Shown piece after piece: positions 23,336 to 33,466 of a stretch of 64,000 nucleotides of DNA. The stretch lies in NCBI GenBank assembly GCA_930367205.1, contig OV884013.1, positions 93,249,333 to 93,313,332 on the forward strand, written 5' to 3'. Below the pieces are notes generated by a model. The model ran no database searches, was not told where the DNA came from, and saw nothing but the letters and a program-made list of their open reading frames with translations. Source of the stretch: Acanthosoma haemorrhoidale. Its lineage: Eukaryota > Arthropoda > Insecta > Hemiptera > Acanthosomatidae. A program made the position numbers and the translations under genes. Position 1 is the stretch's first letter, and each line of letters opens with the position of its first letter.

Positions 23336-23540
23336 ATATTTTTTATTTCAAAACCTCAAACAAAAAAATATGTAATGTACAAAAAATAAATAATACAATA
23401 ATGGAGACACAATTTTCTCCTCTTCCTGCATTTACATGCATTTGGAGGAGTGCATAATATAATAGATTTGTGTTGCGGTTAAAAGTACTCAGTCTCATAT
23501 TTACACTAGGTGGTGAGGCTTACTTTGTCACCGACTCTGT
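23336..23540 (-). mobile_element. Solo 3' UTR of a Jockey-type LINE
   Basis: The plus-strand text repeats, with substitutions, the 3' UTR of the minus-strand copy at 3114-3330. Shared landmarks in order are a T run, CAAAACCTC, a CTCCT-TTCCTGCATT block, GCATTTG-AGGAGTGCATAA, GTTAAAAGT, AGTCTCATA, and ACACTAGGTG-TGAGGCT. Only the untranslated tail is present, so this is a severely 5'-truncated insertion. Confidence 0.75.
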
Positions 23541-25036
23541 ATATATATAAGAAGATAAGCGGAAGTAAGAAAGTGGGTAACTTTGTTCTCTACGAGATGG
23601 GAACGTATAACCTACTGTAGTACATTGGTTAGAAATGGACTAACGATGATATGTGTGAAGTCTGTAGTAAAGTTGGCACTCCTTGACTCTTAGTAGCTCT
23701 CAAAGAACTTCCGGAATCAAGGACTGTAATGGTACTTTTTGTTATCTGTAGAAGAATCTTTATTCTCACTCAGATAGTGCTATATGTAGACAGTTGATAT
23801 AAGATTTCATTTTTTATTTATTAAAAAAGAGCCAAAGAAAACTCTAAACGACAAATCAAGTCTAAAAAAAATAGATACTAATTTGCATAGTAACGCCTCC
23901 TCCAGCAGAGAGACGCAACAAGAAGCTTGTTAACCTCCTTGTGAAGCTCCCTTCTTTTTTACGTAATGGTACGCCTAAGTAAAGGACAAATTTGAATCTT
24001 TGACCAGTGTTTAGCAGCCTAGCCATTATTTGTATTATTTAAAAGAGATTTTAACTCTCTATACTTCGACTATGACACATTTTTCAAATATACCTAAAAA
24101 ACACATAAATGACACAGCTGGAAAAGGTTCAATATTGTGAGCTGTACTTAAAATTGTGTACATCTTCAAAAATTTTGAATGGTGGTGAAAGAACTACTTG
24201 GTATTTTTAAAACTAGATCCGTTCTGTTCGGGCTCGGCTATAGCTGTTTTAATAAATATATATATAGTCACGATTTATGGATACAATTTCATTTTGATCA
24301 GTTTGCCAAACCTTGATATCAGAGAAGTTTGTAGGCAGCACTGTTTCCTCTCTGTTCATTTTAAGTGAGTATGAAGCACACATCATCCGAGTCTTTGTGA
24401 AGAAATTTAATAGAGTTGCCCCGGGCGAGGTCTATTAAGATCTTAATGGCTATTCTCAAATGTAAAAAAAAATAAACCAGGAAGTGCAATATATTTCAAT
24501 ATATATATATATATATATATACGCAATATACTAATATTTCATACAATCATTACTAACTTGGTTTACTCTCATTCAAAACACAACATCCACAAACGATATG
24601 CTAGCTCCATCAGCATCAAAAAGGAAATTCCCAAGTAATTGACTACGGGTTTAATTGAACCGAAGTGAAGAAAACTCTACGAAACCATGCATGGTCCTTT
24701 TGATTAAATTATTTCCCATCGGGTTTTTGTCAATATTTGCCATCATTGGTTATCAAGTGTTCCCACGAGGAATTTATGATTTGGTACAAGTCAAGAGGCT
24801 GCTGCTGTACCAGGAACTCGTTCAATCATATATTTTATATTTCAAGCATTAGCAACCTTTTCGAAATAACCTTTCTGTCATGAACGTAGACTTTTATAAA
24901 AACAAATACTTCAAGGCATATTAACAACATTCACTACGCGTAAATATGCTGCCCCTAAAGACATATGATAATTCTACATACACTTTCATCAATATAGGAA
25001 ATTCGCATGTACAATACAAAGCAACCCACAAAAAAG
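23541..25036. other. AT-rich stretch, nothing recognised
   Basis: No convincing frame. Short (AT)n runs lie at about 24497-24520. A 65-codon frame at 24655-24852 has a hydrophobic segment but no family resemblance. Confidence 0.4.
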
Positions 25037-25332
25037 AGACAGTTTTTATTAAAATTTATAATTTTAAGTTATTTAAGACCTTAATAGTTAGAGCGATGAG
25101 ATTTTACTAACCTATTATATAATTACCAAATAATTAAAGATTTGATGATGATAAATCACGTTTTATTTAGTTGGCCGCAAATACATTATCTTATTTTCAA
25201 AATATTTATAAACGAAATAAATGATAAAAAGTCTAAGGCAAAATATCAAAAGAAGCCTCGGCTCTGCGCGAGTTCGTTAAATAAACATTAAGGTAATTTC
25301 AAAACTCATTTGAAATGTGAATATCATGCTTT
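25037..25332 (+). repeat. Dispersed repeat, copy B (partner at 21531)
   Basis: Direct-orientation homologue of 21531-21850, lacking a segment of about 25 bp present there. The similarity stops abruptly on both sides, which suggests a discrete element rather than a segmental duplication of a larger block. Confidence 0.85.
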
Positions 25333-25916
25333 CAGAAGTTGGATTTGGAACAAATGCGAATGTGTTATATTTAATACTTTTTTGTGTTAAAAACAAATTG
25401 AATTCGTTACTAAATGAGTTAAAGCTTAAAGGCTCTAAATGAAGAATGGTAAAATGTTCATGCGGGAATGAAAAGTTTGGGCGGTTTTTAGCTTGGGGAC
25501 ATTGGTGTCGGAGTGCTATAGCAGAGAGGCAATGCAGTTAACTCAATTACTTCGTTTTGCGGTCATTTATGACCCCATTGCCATTCCATTCCAACTCATC
25601 AGAGAGAGACCTTTTCAGCTCAAGAGGAATTCCTACAGAATACTTTAGCACAAGCTATTAAATTTATCGAAACAATTCATGCATTAACCACTGAGAATTA
25701 CCAATGGACAACAAACTGTAAGCCATCCTTCCCTTACTCTCCGCAAGGCTAAATTCATTAGAAAGTTCTTGTAAAGAGTTTAAAAGAGAAAGGAAAGATT
25801 AGAGTCACGGGACCAGGTAGACGTACATGTCAATGAGATATTAATTAATTGATGTCTAATATTAATTTATTTATATTAATTATTTAATAAAGACGACTTC
25901 TCCTCGCAGTAAAAAC
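25333..25916. other. Stretch without recognisable gene
   Basis: Mixed AT-rich DNA, with a more balanced segment at 25480-25660. Nothing identified. Confidence 0.4.
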
Positions 25917-26007
25917 TTTAAAACTCGCAGAATGAATTCACTCAATAATGAATATATATCAATGCTAGATGTCTCACGGTATACAAAGATCATTATAATT
26001 CGGAGTT
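25917..26007 (+). repeat. 91-bp direct repeat, copy outside the LINE
   Basis: Identical over 91 bases, as read, to 26888-26978, which lies inside ORF1 of the LINE. The distance is 971 bp. The sequence is AT-rich flanking DNA with no coding appearance. Confidence 0.9.
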
Positions 26008-26279
26008 TTTTTTGGAAGTAAAATAGAATTGGTAATTTGTTTTGAGACTGTAAAATCCACTTCGTTCTTAATAAACCTTAAGAGGTCATAAAATGATTAA
26101 ACGAAAGGAACAGGTTGTTGTGGTCACCTCTCAATTACGAATAATTAGAATTTCCCCTCTTCATGGACCAGATAATATCTATCCATGTTTCCATATGTTT
26201 TTAATAAACCTTATGACGTCAGTCAGAGTGGGGGGAGAAGTTAGTGGGAGAAACAGCCGCAGGTGGGGACCCATACCCA

Positions 26280-26555
26280 CCACGGCTGGCCGTGCTATAT
26301 AAGCAGTGAGACTGGGCCAAGTTAACGAAAGATAACGAACAGGACCGTCACTGGGAACACTACTCTCTCCTCTCTCTCTGCACTGGTGCTTGCTGCTCTT
26401 CCTAAACAATGGTCTTCTCATTCAACTACCTCTGCATCTCTCTCTCTCCCAACCTCGCTATGTTTTAGTCCGGCGTTGTCAGACCCCACACCTTTCCAGT
26501 GGAAATCTCTGCCTTCGTCTCGCTAAAGCTAGAGCAGGGAGAGACCCCTCCCTCG
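26280..26555 (+). repeat. Unclassified repeat, left part (split by the LINE)
   Basis: 26380-26555 aligns to the reverse complement of about 51610-51755. Shared landmarks are CTCTGCATCTCTCT, AACCTCGCTATGTTTTAG, TTGTCAGACCC and TCTCGCTAAA. It begins near a TATA-like CTATATAA (26297) followed by a pyrimidine-rich leader, suggesting the promoter part of a retroelement (an LTR or a 5' UTR). Its continuation is found after the LINE at 29615. I cannot assign the class. Confidence 0.7.
26546..26555 (+). repeat. Target-site duplication of the Jockey-type LINE (left)
   Basis: ccctccctcg, repeated exactly at 29605-29614 directly after the terminal A tract. Confidence 0.88.
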
Positions 26556-26767
26556 ATGTGTTTTTGATATCAAGTGAAAAAACTTTAAAATAAATTTTAA
26601 AGTTTAACACTCTCAAGTACGCTGTTAGAAGTCCGTTACAGCAGTGGAGTGGAATCTGCAGTGACGTCACAAAGATAAGTGCTACTTATTATTACTTATT
26701 ATTACTTATTGGTGATTCAGGGACTTTTCCCCCAACTGGGTGTGCATCGCACGAACCCACAAAGACA

Positions 26768-27640
26768 ATGCCCGCCCGTAAAGGTTCCCGCAGGTCATCT
26801 GCCACACAAATGGACATTACTTATGCCATTTTCGACTCCCCAGTCAGCCCCGAGTCCGATACGGACAATACTGAGGGTTTTAAAGGTTTTAAAACTCGCA
26901 GAATGAATTCACTCAATAATGAATATATATCAATGCTAGATGTCTCACGGTATACAAAGATCATTATAATTCGGAGTTGGCCATTCATTGGCCATTCAAG
27001 AAGCCCAAACGACACTGTCGACCCCGAACAGAGCCACTAACCGTCACTCAGGTTCAGAATTCTTTCGAACCCTTAAATACGGCCCAACCACAAACGGCTC
27101 CATCCGAGCCCATGACTACTAAACCAAGACCAATACCTCCCCTAGTCATGGGTAAATTAAACAGCTACGACTTGACTAGGCTCTTAAAAGAATACATCGT
27201 CACGGGGTACCATATAGTCCAAGGACAGCAGGATATCAAAGTATTTTGCGCCACGGAACAAGCCCTAACAACCACAACCGCCGCTCTTAAAGCAGCTCAA
27301 ATCTCATTTCACACATATGCCCCGAGAGGAACGAAACCTAACAAGAAATTCCTTCTCCACGGTTTTGATTTAACACATCCCATCGACGAAATTGAAGAGC
27401 GCATAAAAACAGTAGGAGGAATAATATCGGTCTACAGACTACGCAAAAGTGACCACAATGGCGCCAAAACGGATATTGAGCCAGTCCTTGTAATAGGTGA
27501 CTCAACACTTACCGCGGAAAAACTCAAACAAATCCGCCATGTTCACAACGTGCTTTTCCGGGTCAGCACCTATAATGAAAAGCGCGGCATCCCCATGTGC
27601 CAGAATTGCCAAGAGTATGGCCATACCCGGCGATCGTTAG
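26768..27640 (+). pseudogene. LINE ORF1 (Gag-like RNA-binding protein), broken
   Basis: The first frame starts at 26768 (MPARKGSRRSS...) and gives a basic N-terminus and an acidic Ser/Pro-rich segment. It is interrupted at about 26891 by roughly 107 bp of inserted DNA, after which coding resumes in another frame (about 26998 on). The downstream part has the domain that precedes zinc knuckles in Jockey-type ORF1 proteins: FLLHGFDLTHPIDEIEERI, a YRLRK segment, an LVIGD block and RVSTYNEKRG. The first zinc knuckle begins (CQNCQEYGHTRRS) but its last Cys is lost, because the sequence crosses into inverted DNA at about 27635. The insertion length of 107 (2 modulo 3) accounts for the frame change. 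ORF1 normally binds element RNA. Confidence 0.8.
26888..26978 (+). repeat. 91-bp direct repeat, copy inserted in LINE ORF1
   Basis: Identical as read to 25917-26007 in the left flank. It is followed by a short run in which ggccattcat-tggccattca is itself duplicated, giving about 107 bp of foreign DNA (26891-26997) within ORF1 coding sequence. Confidence 0.88.
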
Positions 27641-27985
27641 GTTTGTCCTGGGTCGCCTATAGATGCCAGTCACAATGATGTTGGTCTTCAATCGCAGCTG
27701 GAGAGTGACTACATAGTGATTGCCGTCAGATGGCACCACTGGGTTCAGTCGTTTGCAAGGTACTCCCTGCCTGACTAAAATGGCCACGCCCCCTGTTGAT
27801 GTTTCAGTGTCCTGCCGGTAGGTCGAGTAGCCTGGGAAACGACAGTAACAGTCCTTCTTTAGCCTGGTGTCCGTTAATATTACTACATCCGGGGTATGGC
27901 AACATCGCCTTGTTTGGGCCTAAGGCCGCAAACGTTATAATTGAGAATACGATGACCAACAATCATTTTGATGCTGGTCCATCGA
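27635..27985 (-). pseudogene. Inverted 5' part of LINE ORF2: N-terminal half of endonuclease
   Basis: On the minus strand, an ATG at 27966-27964 opens ORF2. It encodes the first strand of the exonuclease-endonuclease-phosphatase fold (LNYNVCGLRPKQ, the usual N.N.GL block). After a frameshift near 27895 it continues with DVVILTDTRLKKD, the site where related enzymes have a catalytic Glu and here an Asp. Then come a YR-DT-TSTGGVAILVR segment, a VVTLQL strand and IIVTGIYRRP. The segment stops where it meets ORF1. It belongs to the same element as the flanking plus-strand parts because ORF1, endonuclease and RT are each represented once. The enzyme would nick target DNA to prime insertion; this half-domain is inactive. 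Confidence 0.82.
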
Positions 27986-29289
27986 GTTTAGTAAGAACTC
28001 TTTCACTACGACTACACTATTTTCCCCAGACGTGGAAGCATGCTGTTGTCGTCCCGCTGTTGAAACCAGCCAAGTCTGGATATGAGCCAACTCACTACAG
28101 GCCCATCAGTCTGCTGACCCAGCTGTCGAAAATCTACGAACGGATTCTCTACACTCAACTGACCGGGCACTGTGAAGCTCACGACATCGTTCCACCTCAG
28201 CAGACTGGCTTCACCAAGGGACTCAGCGCGGACTGCAACCTTGTGAAACTGCAGCGGCACGTTGCTACGAACATGCGCCACAACAAAGTCACCACGCTGA
28301 TCTCCCTTGACTGCACGAAGGCATTTGACTCAGTCGATCATCGCACTCTTCTGCAACGCCTGAACGACCACGATTTTCCAGAGCAACTCCAGAATATCAT
28401 GTCCTCCTACCTAGCAGGCAGAACATTTTCTGTACGAGTCGGAGCCTCACTAACCACCAGAAGAGATTTCGTGGTCGGAGTTCCTCAAGGGTCGGTGCTG
28501 GGACCCCTACTCTTCAACATATACACCGCGCACATAGTAGGAGCTTCGTACTCAAATTGTGAGGTAGCGGCATATGCGGACGACATAGGGGTCTACAGTA
28601 CCAGCCTCAACCCGACGAGAGCTCTAAAGGCTGCAGAGGGCGCTAGTCAACTGATTGCTGATAGGTTGAGAGCTGTCCACATTCAAGTAAACCCAGCTAA
28701 GACTCAGGGAATCCTCTTCTCTTTCCAGCATGGGAAAAAGAAGCGGCCACCCAGCTTTACTTTAGACGGGACTGAATGCAAGCTAGCCAACAGCATCTGC
28801 TACCTAGGCATCAACCTCGGCAGACACATGACGTTCGGCACACATTTAAGAAAGAAGCTAAAACGAGTCCGCAAGACGTACTACTCCCTACAACATCTGA
28901 TCACCAGCCAGGCCATATCGCTACGACTAAAACTCCTCATATATAAGAGCGTCCTGAGGCCAGCTCTACTGTTCGGGACACCTCTCTTTCGATACTTACA
29001 TACCAGCACCATCACTAGTCTCCAGAGCTTTCAGAATAATATCCTGAGAACGGCACTATGGCACACTCCTTTTCGGGACATGAGGGCCCCCGACATGCAC
29101 GAGAAGTTTGAGCTCCCCACCATCACCGAGGCTATCAGACGACGACACATAAAATTCTTCGACTCGATGAAGCACAACCTCAACCCGCTCTTCCGAGAGA
29201 TGAAACCACCACCGCTACCGGCACGATGGCAACTCGCAAGATCGGGTAGAGCAGAGAAGATGATAGACATCACGACACTGACCGACTGA
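27985..29289 (+). pseudogene. LINE ORF2 remainder: reverse transcriptase and C-terminal domain
   Basis: The plus-strand frame is open from 27796, but homology to RT starts only near 27985. In order: YFPQTWKHAVVVPLLKPAKSG and HYRPISL (fingers); LDCTKAFDSVDH with motif A Asp at 28309-28311; GVPQGSVLGP (motif B, about 28480); AYADDIGVYS (motif C, about 28573-28602); the NPAKTQ block; YLGINLGR; and a C-terminal region ending in RRHIKFFDSMKHNLNPLF and PPPLPARW. The catalytic aspartates and the whole palm are intact without a stop, unusual for a broken copy and a sign of recent insertion. RT is cut off from its endonuclease by the inversion, so autonomous movement is not expected. Confidence 0.88.
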
Positions 29290-29542
29290 CACCAAGCCTC
29301 TAAGGGGCACCTTCATTTGATCTCCAACTAACAACGACCACACTACATACCTAGAGAGACTCTAGGCCCAGCCACCAGTAGACTCTCACTACTGTACCGA
29401 CTTAACCAACCTCCACCGAGGATTCCCACATCCCTAACTCCTCTCACACCACCTTCAAGCAGGTACTCCTGATACAAGGTTCCTTTTATCCCAAATATGC
29501 TATATTTTTCCTACATACTAAACTTCGACCAAGAGAGCTTCG

Positions 29543-29604
<62 letters not shown>
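29290..29604 (+). other. LINE 3' UTR and poly(A)
   Basis: A CA-rich then T-rich 3' UTR. TAGACTCTCACTAC and CTTCAA-AGG blocks are shared with the copies at 6.6 and 52.6 kb. It ends in GAGAGCTTCG plus about 60 A residues. Confidence 0.85.
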
Positions 29605-29606
<2 letters not shown>

Positions 29607-29841
29607 CTCCCTCGTGGGCGATGGTTTCCGTGGCCCTACAAACGTTACCTACTAGTGTCTCCCACGGCGATCCAGCGTGCCTCTCTTTGGTTTGGGATCC
29701 GGACGGTTTTCCCTACCCTCAGATACCGAGTGTAAATTCGTGGTCATTCCAAGACCACCTACACTACCTACCCTATACCTCTTCTCCTGAACATAGTGCA
29801 TTGTCAGGGCACATACATTCTAAGATCTTATGGAGTCAGAT
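29605..29841 (+). repeat. Unclassified repeat, right part (continues from 26555)
   Basis: Begins with the second copy of the 10-bp target duplication and continues the repeat interrupted at 26555. It aligns to the reverse complement of 51346-51600; matching landmarks are GTGTCTCCCA, GGGATCCGGACGG, ACCCTCAGATACCGAGTGT, TTCGTGGTCATTCCAAGACCAC and GAACATAGTGCATTGTC. In the 51-kb copy the left and right parts are contiguous, which is what proves the nested insertion. A frame of 77 codons is shared between the copies but has no recognised domain. Confidence 0.8.
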
Positions 29842-30110
29842 CAAAGTGAATTAAACTGCCCGCCGACTAGGCCACCAGCCAGGGTGAAAGACTACAGGTC
29901 CACCCGCCTTATCTCTTTCTTGGCGCTCGCCGGACGGCGGCTAAGAGGTTGTAGCGACCCTAGCCCGCGGCGGGCGTCTCCTCCTCACTTTGGGGATACT
30001 CAAATATCTGAGCCCGACACAGGTTATTTCAGGTTTCTGAATAATCGTAACAGTTGGAGATGTCTGAACTGAAATCTTCACATGCGGTTTTCTAGGGAGC
30101 CACCAAAAAA
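29842..30110. other. GC-rich flank of unknown nature
   Basis: Less AT-rich than the rest of the window, with a short palindromic CCGCGGCGGG-type core near 29965 and a short A run at about 30104. It may belong to the same interrupted repeat but has no counterpart at 51 kb. Confidence 0.3.
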
Positions 30111-30329
30111 AAACCGTCTTTGGTATATATTAGGATGCCTGGTTTTTTCATTTTCAAACATTTACCACTTATATTTTGATTGATTAATTTAAAATTCCGA
30201 ACACGAGCCTCTCCTTTGGCCAATGAGAGTGATCCAGGTGGCGTTGAAGGGGGAAGGGTTAGTTCACACCTATCCTTTCCAGAAAGATGTACTCCCGTTT
30301 ATAGTTATCGGTTATTTTAAAGTTATTGA

Positions 30330-30428
30330 AGAACAAGAAACAATCAAAAATGTAGATTCGCCTGAGTATCTATAATTATATATAATTATCTGTAAATTTA
30401 AAGGGGCTATGAAAGAAAAAAAAATCAA
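30330..30428 (+). repeat. 3'-tail-like repeat (family also at 35822 and 39850)
   Basis: A block reading TAGATTCGCCTGAG-ATCTATAATT, followed by TAATTATCTGTAAATTTAAA, AGGGG and an A-rich end. The same words occur in reverse complement at 35822-35925 and about 39855-39925. An A-rich end at the same relative position in each copy suggests the 3' end of a LINE or SINE. Confidence 0.6.
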
Positions 30429-33400
30429 GAAAAAAGAATTGTTACATAATAACCTTCAAGTAGGTTGGTGGTGATTCCTTTCCGCAAATTTTCCTTGTAT
30501 TACATTTTATCTGTAATGAAGTATTACTACTATTTATTTAATAGTAATATTACTGGGATATTTTAGTCTTTTTAGTTTTTGCTATAGTGTTTCGTCAGCA
30601 AACAATATCTACTACATTTACATTCGTTACTTTGTCTCTGTTTTTCACTGATTCGTACAATTATAAGTTCGTGACCTGGGAAATATTCCAGACCCCTGAC
30701 TATACCAATATCGAGGTAATGGGCCTACACCTCGTTCACCTAAAGTCAATGTCGTTGAGTTTTCTCATATGACGCGCACTCCAGCGAAGTGTCAAGGGGT
30801 ATCAGCAACTGCAGGCAATGATTATATAACTTGTGCGTCGGCCACTGACAAACTGTTGGATCCTTAACGGTTTCTCTTCAGTTGTAATTCGATCAGAGCA
30901 TTTCCAAGAAGTCGAACCGACCTCATCAAAAGTGCTTCATGTTGCTTCTGTGAAAGATACACACTTTTCATCGAGCTACTCAGACCCCTTTAATTAAAAG
31001 TTTTAAAGCGTTTAATTGTAATCGGGAACCTTCCTTACATTACTTAAAAAGAAACAACCGGAATTAAAAAAAAACCCTCATTTTTATGAAATAATGAAAT
31101 TAATCTTTGTAGTTATTATTCAGTGGACGTTAAAAAATATTTTAAAAGGCCCATTGTGATGTGGCCTTTTATTATACTTCATTGTGCCATAACCGAAAAT
31201 AGTTAATAAAAAGTTTTCACAATAACTTTACCTCAATAGATAAATAGGATGTGTAGTCATTGGTAATTTATAAATGCTGTCAAATACAAAATAAAAATTC
31301 AAGTCAAGTACTGAGCGTTGAAACGTCAGTTCTAATGAGTTTTGCTAATTAATGTATATGAACGTCCCAACTCATTAGTATTAATGAGGACGTTGATATA
31401 GTTAATTTGATATTTTAAAGAAAAATAAAATATTAGATTTTTATTTATAATTAATTGACCATTAATTATATTTTTTTAACATTGATGTTATTGTTGGCAA
31501 CTCTGTTATTATTTCAACCTTGTGATACACCTTCATGCAAAATATCATCAGTCTCTATTGTACACAAATATATATTTTTTTTATGTTAAGTGATTAATTT
31601 CTAAAAGACTCATCATTCAAATTTTCGTAATAAGGAATATAACTTTCTCTCTACAACCCCTATATCTCTTGGTTCTATCAAAAACTGATACAGGAATCAA
31701 AATTGAATCTAAATACAATACGAACCCGACATATTTTCTTAATTTTTTATTTTTATTATTTCGTTTTTTTTGCGTCTTCATTATCCATTTGACAATATAC
31801 TAAATGAATCAACTTATTTTTGCAATATTAGGAAATAATTATTAAAATGTAATAAAGCAAAAAAATATTAATATACGATGAAGTAACTTGTCCTACTGCG
31901 CTGTTAGTGTGTCAATAGTCTCAATAAATTCGTCGAAGTCAGTTCCATATTTCTCTAGTAGTCCCTGTTTAGGTAAATGACATTATCCGTTAAACCAGTT
32001 TAGTTAATTTATTTACATAGAATGTAACGTTTAAATTTTGCACGGTTGTGTTGGAGGTCGTTTAATCGATTCGGATGAAAGAAATGACACCACGTCAATC
32101 TCACGTAGAATACAATTTACTCTTTCTTAAAATGATAAACGCAAAAAAAAAAAATCCTGTGATAAAACAAGATGTAAGCCATAAATAAATAAAATCAATA
32201 AACAAATAGTCTTGGAGGTGTAACAAAACTAAAAAAAGTTTTATGCTGGCATGTGCACAATAAAAATGTCTGGTCATAACTCAAGCAGCTGTTAGATTCA
32301 CTCAGTGATTTGTTGCATTTCGATCGACGCTGGTATTAGTTATAGTTATCCCATGTACAATAGCTGAACAATTCGTTCGTGAACGTCGGCATAACTTGCC
32401 TCATAAAGGCCTCTATAGGTGTCTCACACGGTAATAGGGGCAAGGAAGAAAGTGACACGAGCATCAGATATACATGTTTGTTTTTAATAAATTCATTTAC
32501 TAATTTTAAGTAATTGTTTTGTTAGTTTGTAAAATATTGCGTTTAAAAATAAAACACTTATTTTCTTTCACTAGACTGTTCCGATGTTAATATTAAGCAT
32601 ACAGGCAGCCCGACATAAGTAACTTGAGCATTAGAATACGAACTGCGCATTTTAAATGGTTTCACTAAACCGGCCACGACTGTAGCCATGGTAACTAATG
32701 TCGCCTCTTAGTCTTCGTTGGCTGGCATTAAATGGCCCTACCCTCCGGCCGTCCTTCCTTTATTCATAAAGTTTGCCCTCTTCTAAGCTACAGTAATTTT
32801 ATTTTTCGTTTTAGAATTTTAAATGTTCTCTTTAGATAGTCCCCGTAGCGAATCGGAAAGAGGTGGTTCGGATTAAGTTTTTCTCCGTACGTTTATCTTT
32901 TAAAAATAAACACTAGAAACTAACAAAAGGGTGAAATTTAGTCTAAGTATAATTACATTTACCTCAGAAATGGTTCGTGGGCATTAAATGAATTTGTTGG
33001 CATAAGGGTAAGCCTTGACATTGTTTCTCATTATTTTAACGATGTTTTTCTCACCAATTAACCAATCTAACTAACATGGTTATACAAAGTATTGCTAATG
33101 AGCTATAATAATAATAATGACAAATAAAATAGATGATTTCGTAACACAGATTAATTAAAATACAACTATTGTCACCTGAATTGCATTTTTATTGAATGTG
33201 CCTGGACAAAATTTAGGACAAAAAGGAGCTTAAACTTGAACAATCTTCCTTGGTCCTTTTTAATAATTAAATCTTTTCTAGTTTTCTGCAAGTTCTCACA
33301 ACTGATTCTCAATATTGTTTCTTAAATCTAGACAAGCTTGATTTTCTTTATAGTGTACATACATATATATTGGAGCAATTTCTAATAACTTAATATTGAA

Positions 33401-33466
33401 AGAGCGATACAAACCAATTATAAATAAAGCCAAAGTGAGCCACAAAGCATTGACGAGACACTCATT
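30429..33466. other. AT-rich stretch, nothing recognised
   Basis: About 3 kb with no gene, RNA or repeat I can support. If the nearby exon is correctly called, this is probably intron or intergenic DNA on its 3' side. Confidence 0.45.

Larger units (their letters stand above)
26556..29604 (+). mobile_element. Jockey-clade LINE with inverted ORF2 start and internal deletion
   Basis: The element is bounded by a 10-bp target duplication and ends in about 60 A residues (29545-29604). Order: a 5' UTR of about 210 bp; ORF1 with Jockey-type features; an inverted segment (about 27635-27985) carrying the ORF2 start and first half of the endonuclease on the minus strand; then RT and the C-terminal domain on the plus strand; then a 3' UTR. 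The second half of the endonuclease, the linker to RT and the end of ORF1 are missing. A full-length Jockey-type element should be clearly longer. The RT core is intact. The copy cannot make a complete ORF2 protein. It sits inside another repeat, so it is younger than that repeat. Confidence 0.9.

Noticed and set aside
27563..27787. Independent small antisense gene inside the LINE
   Set aside because: Its product is the endonuclease segment of the same LINE in inverted orientation.
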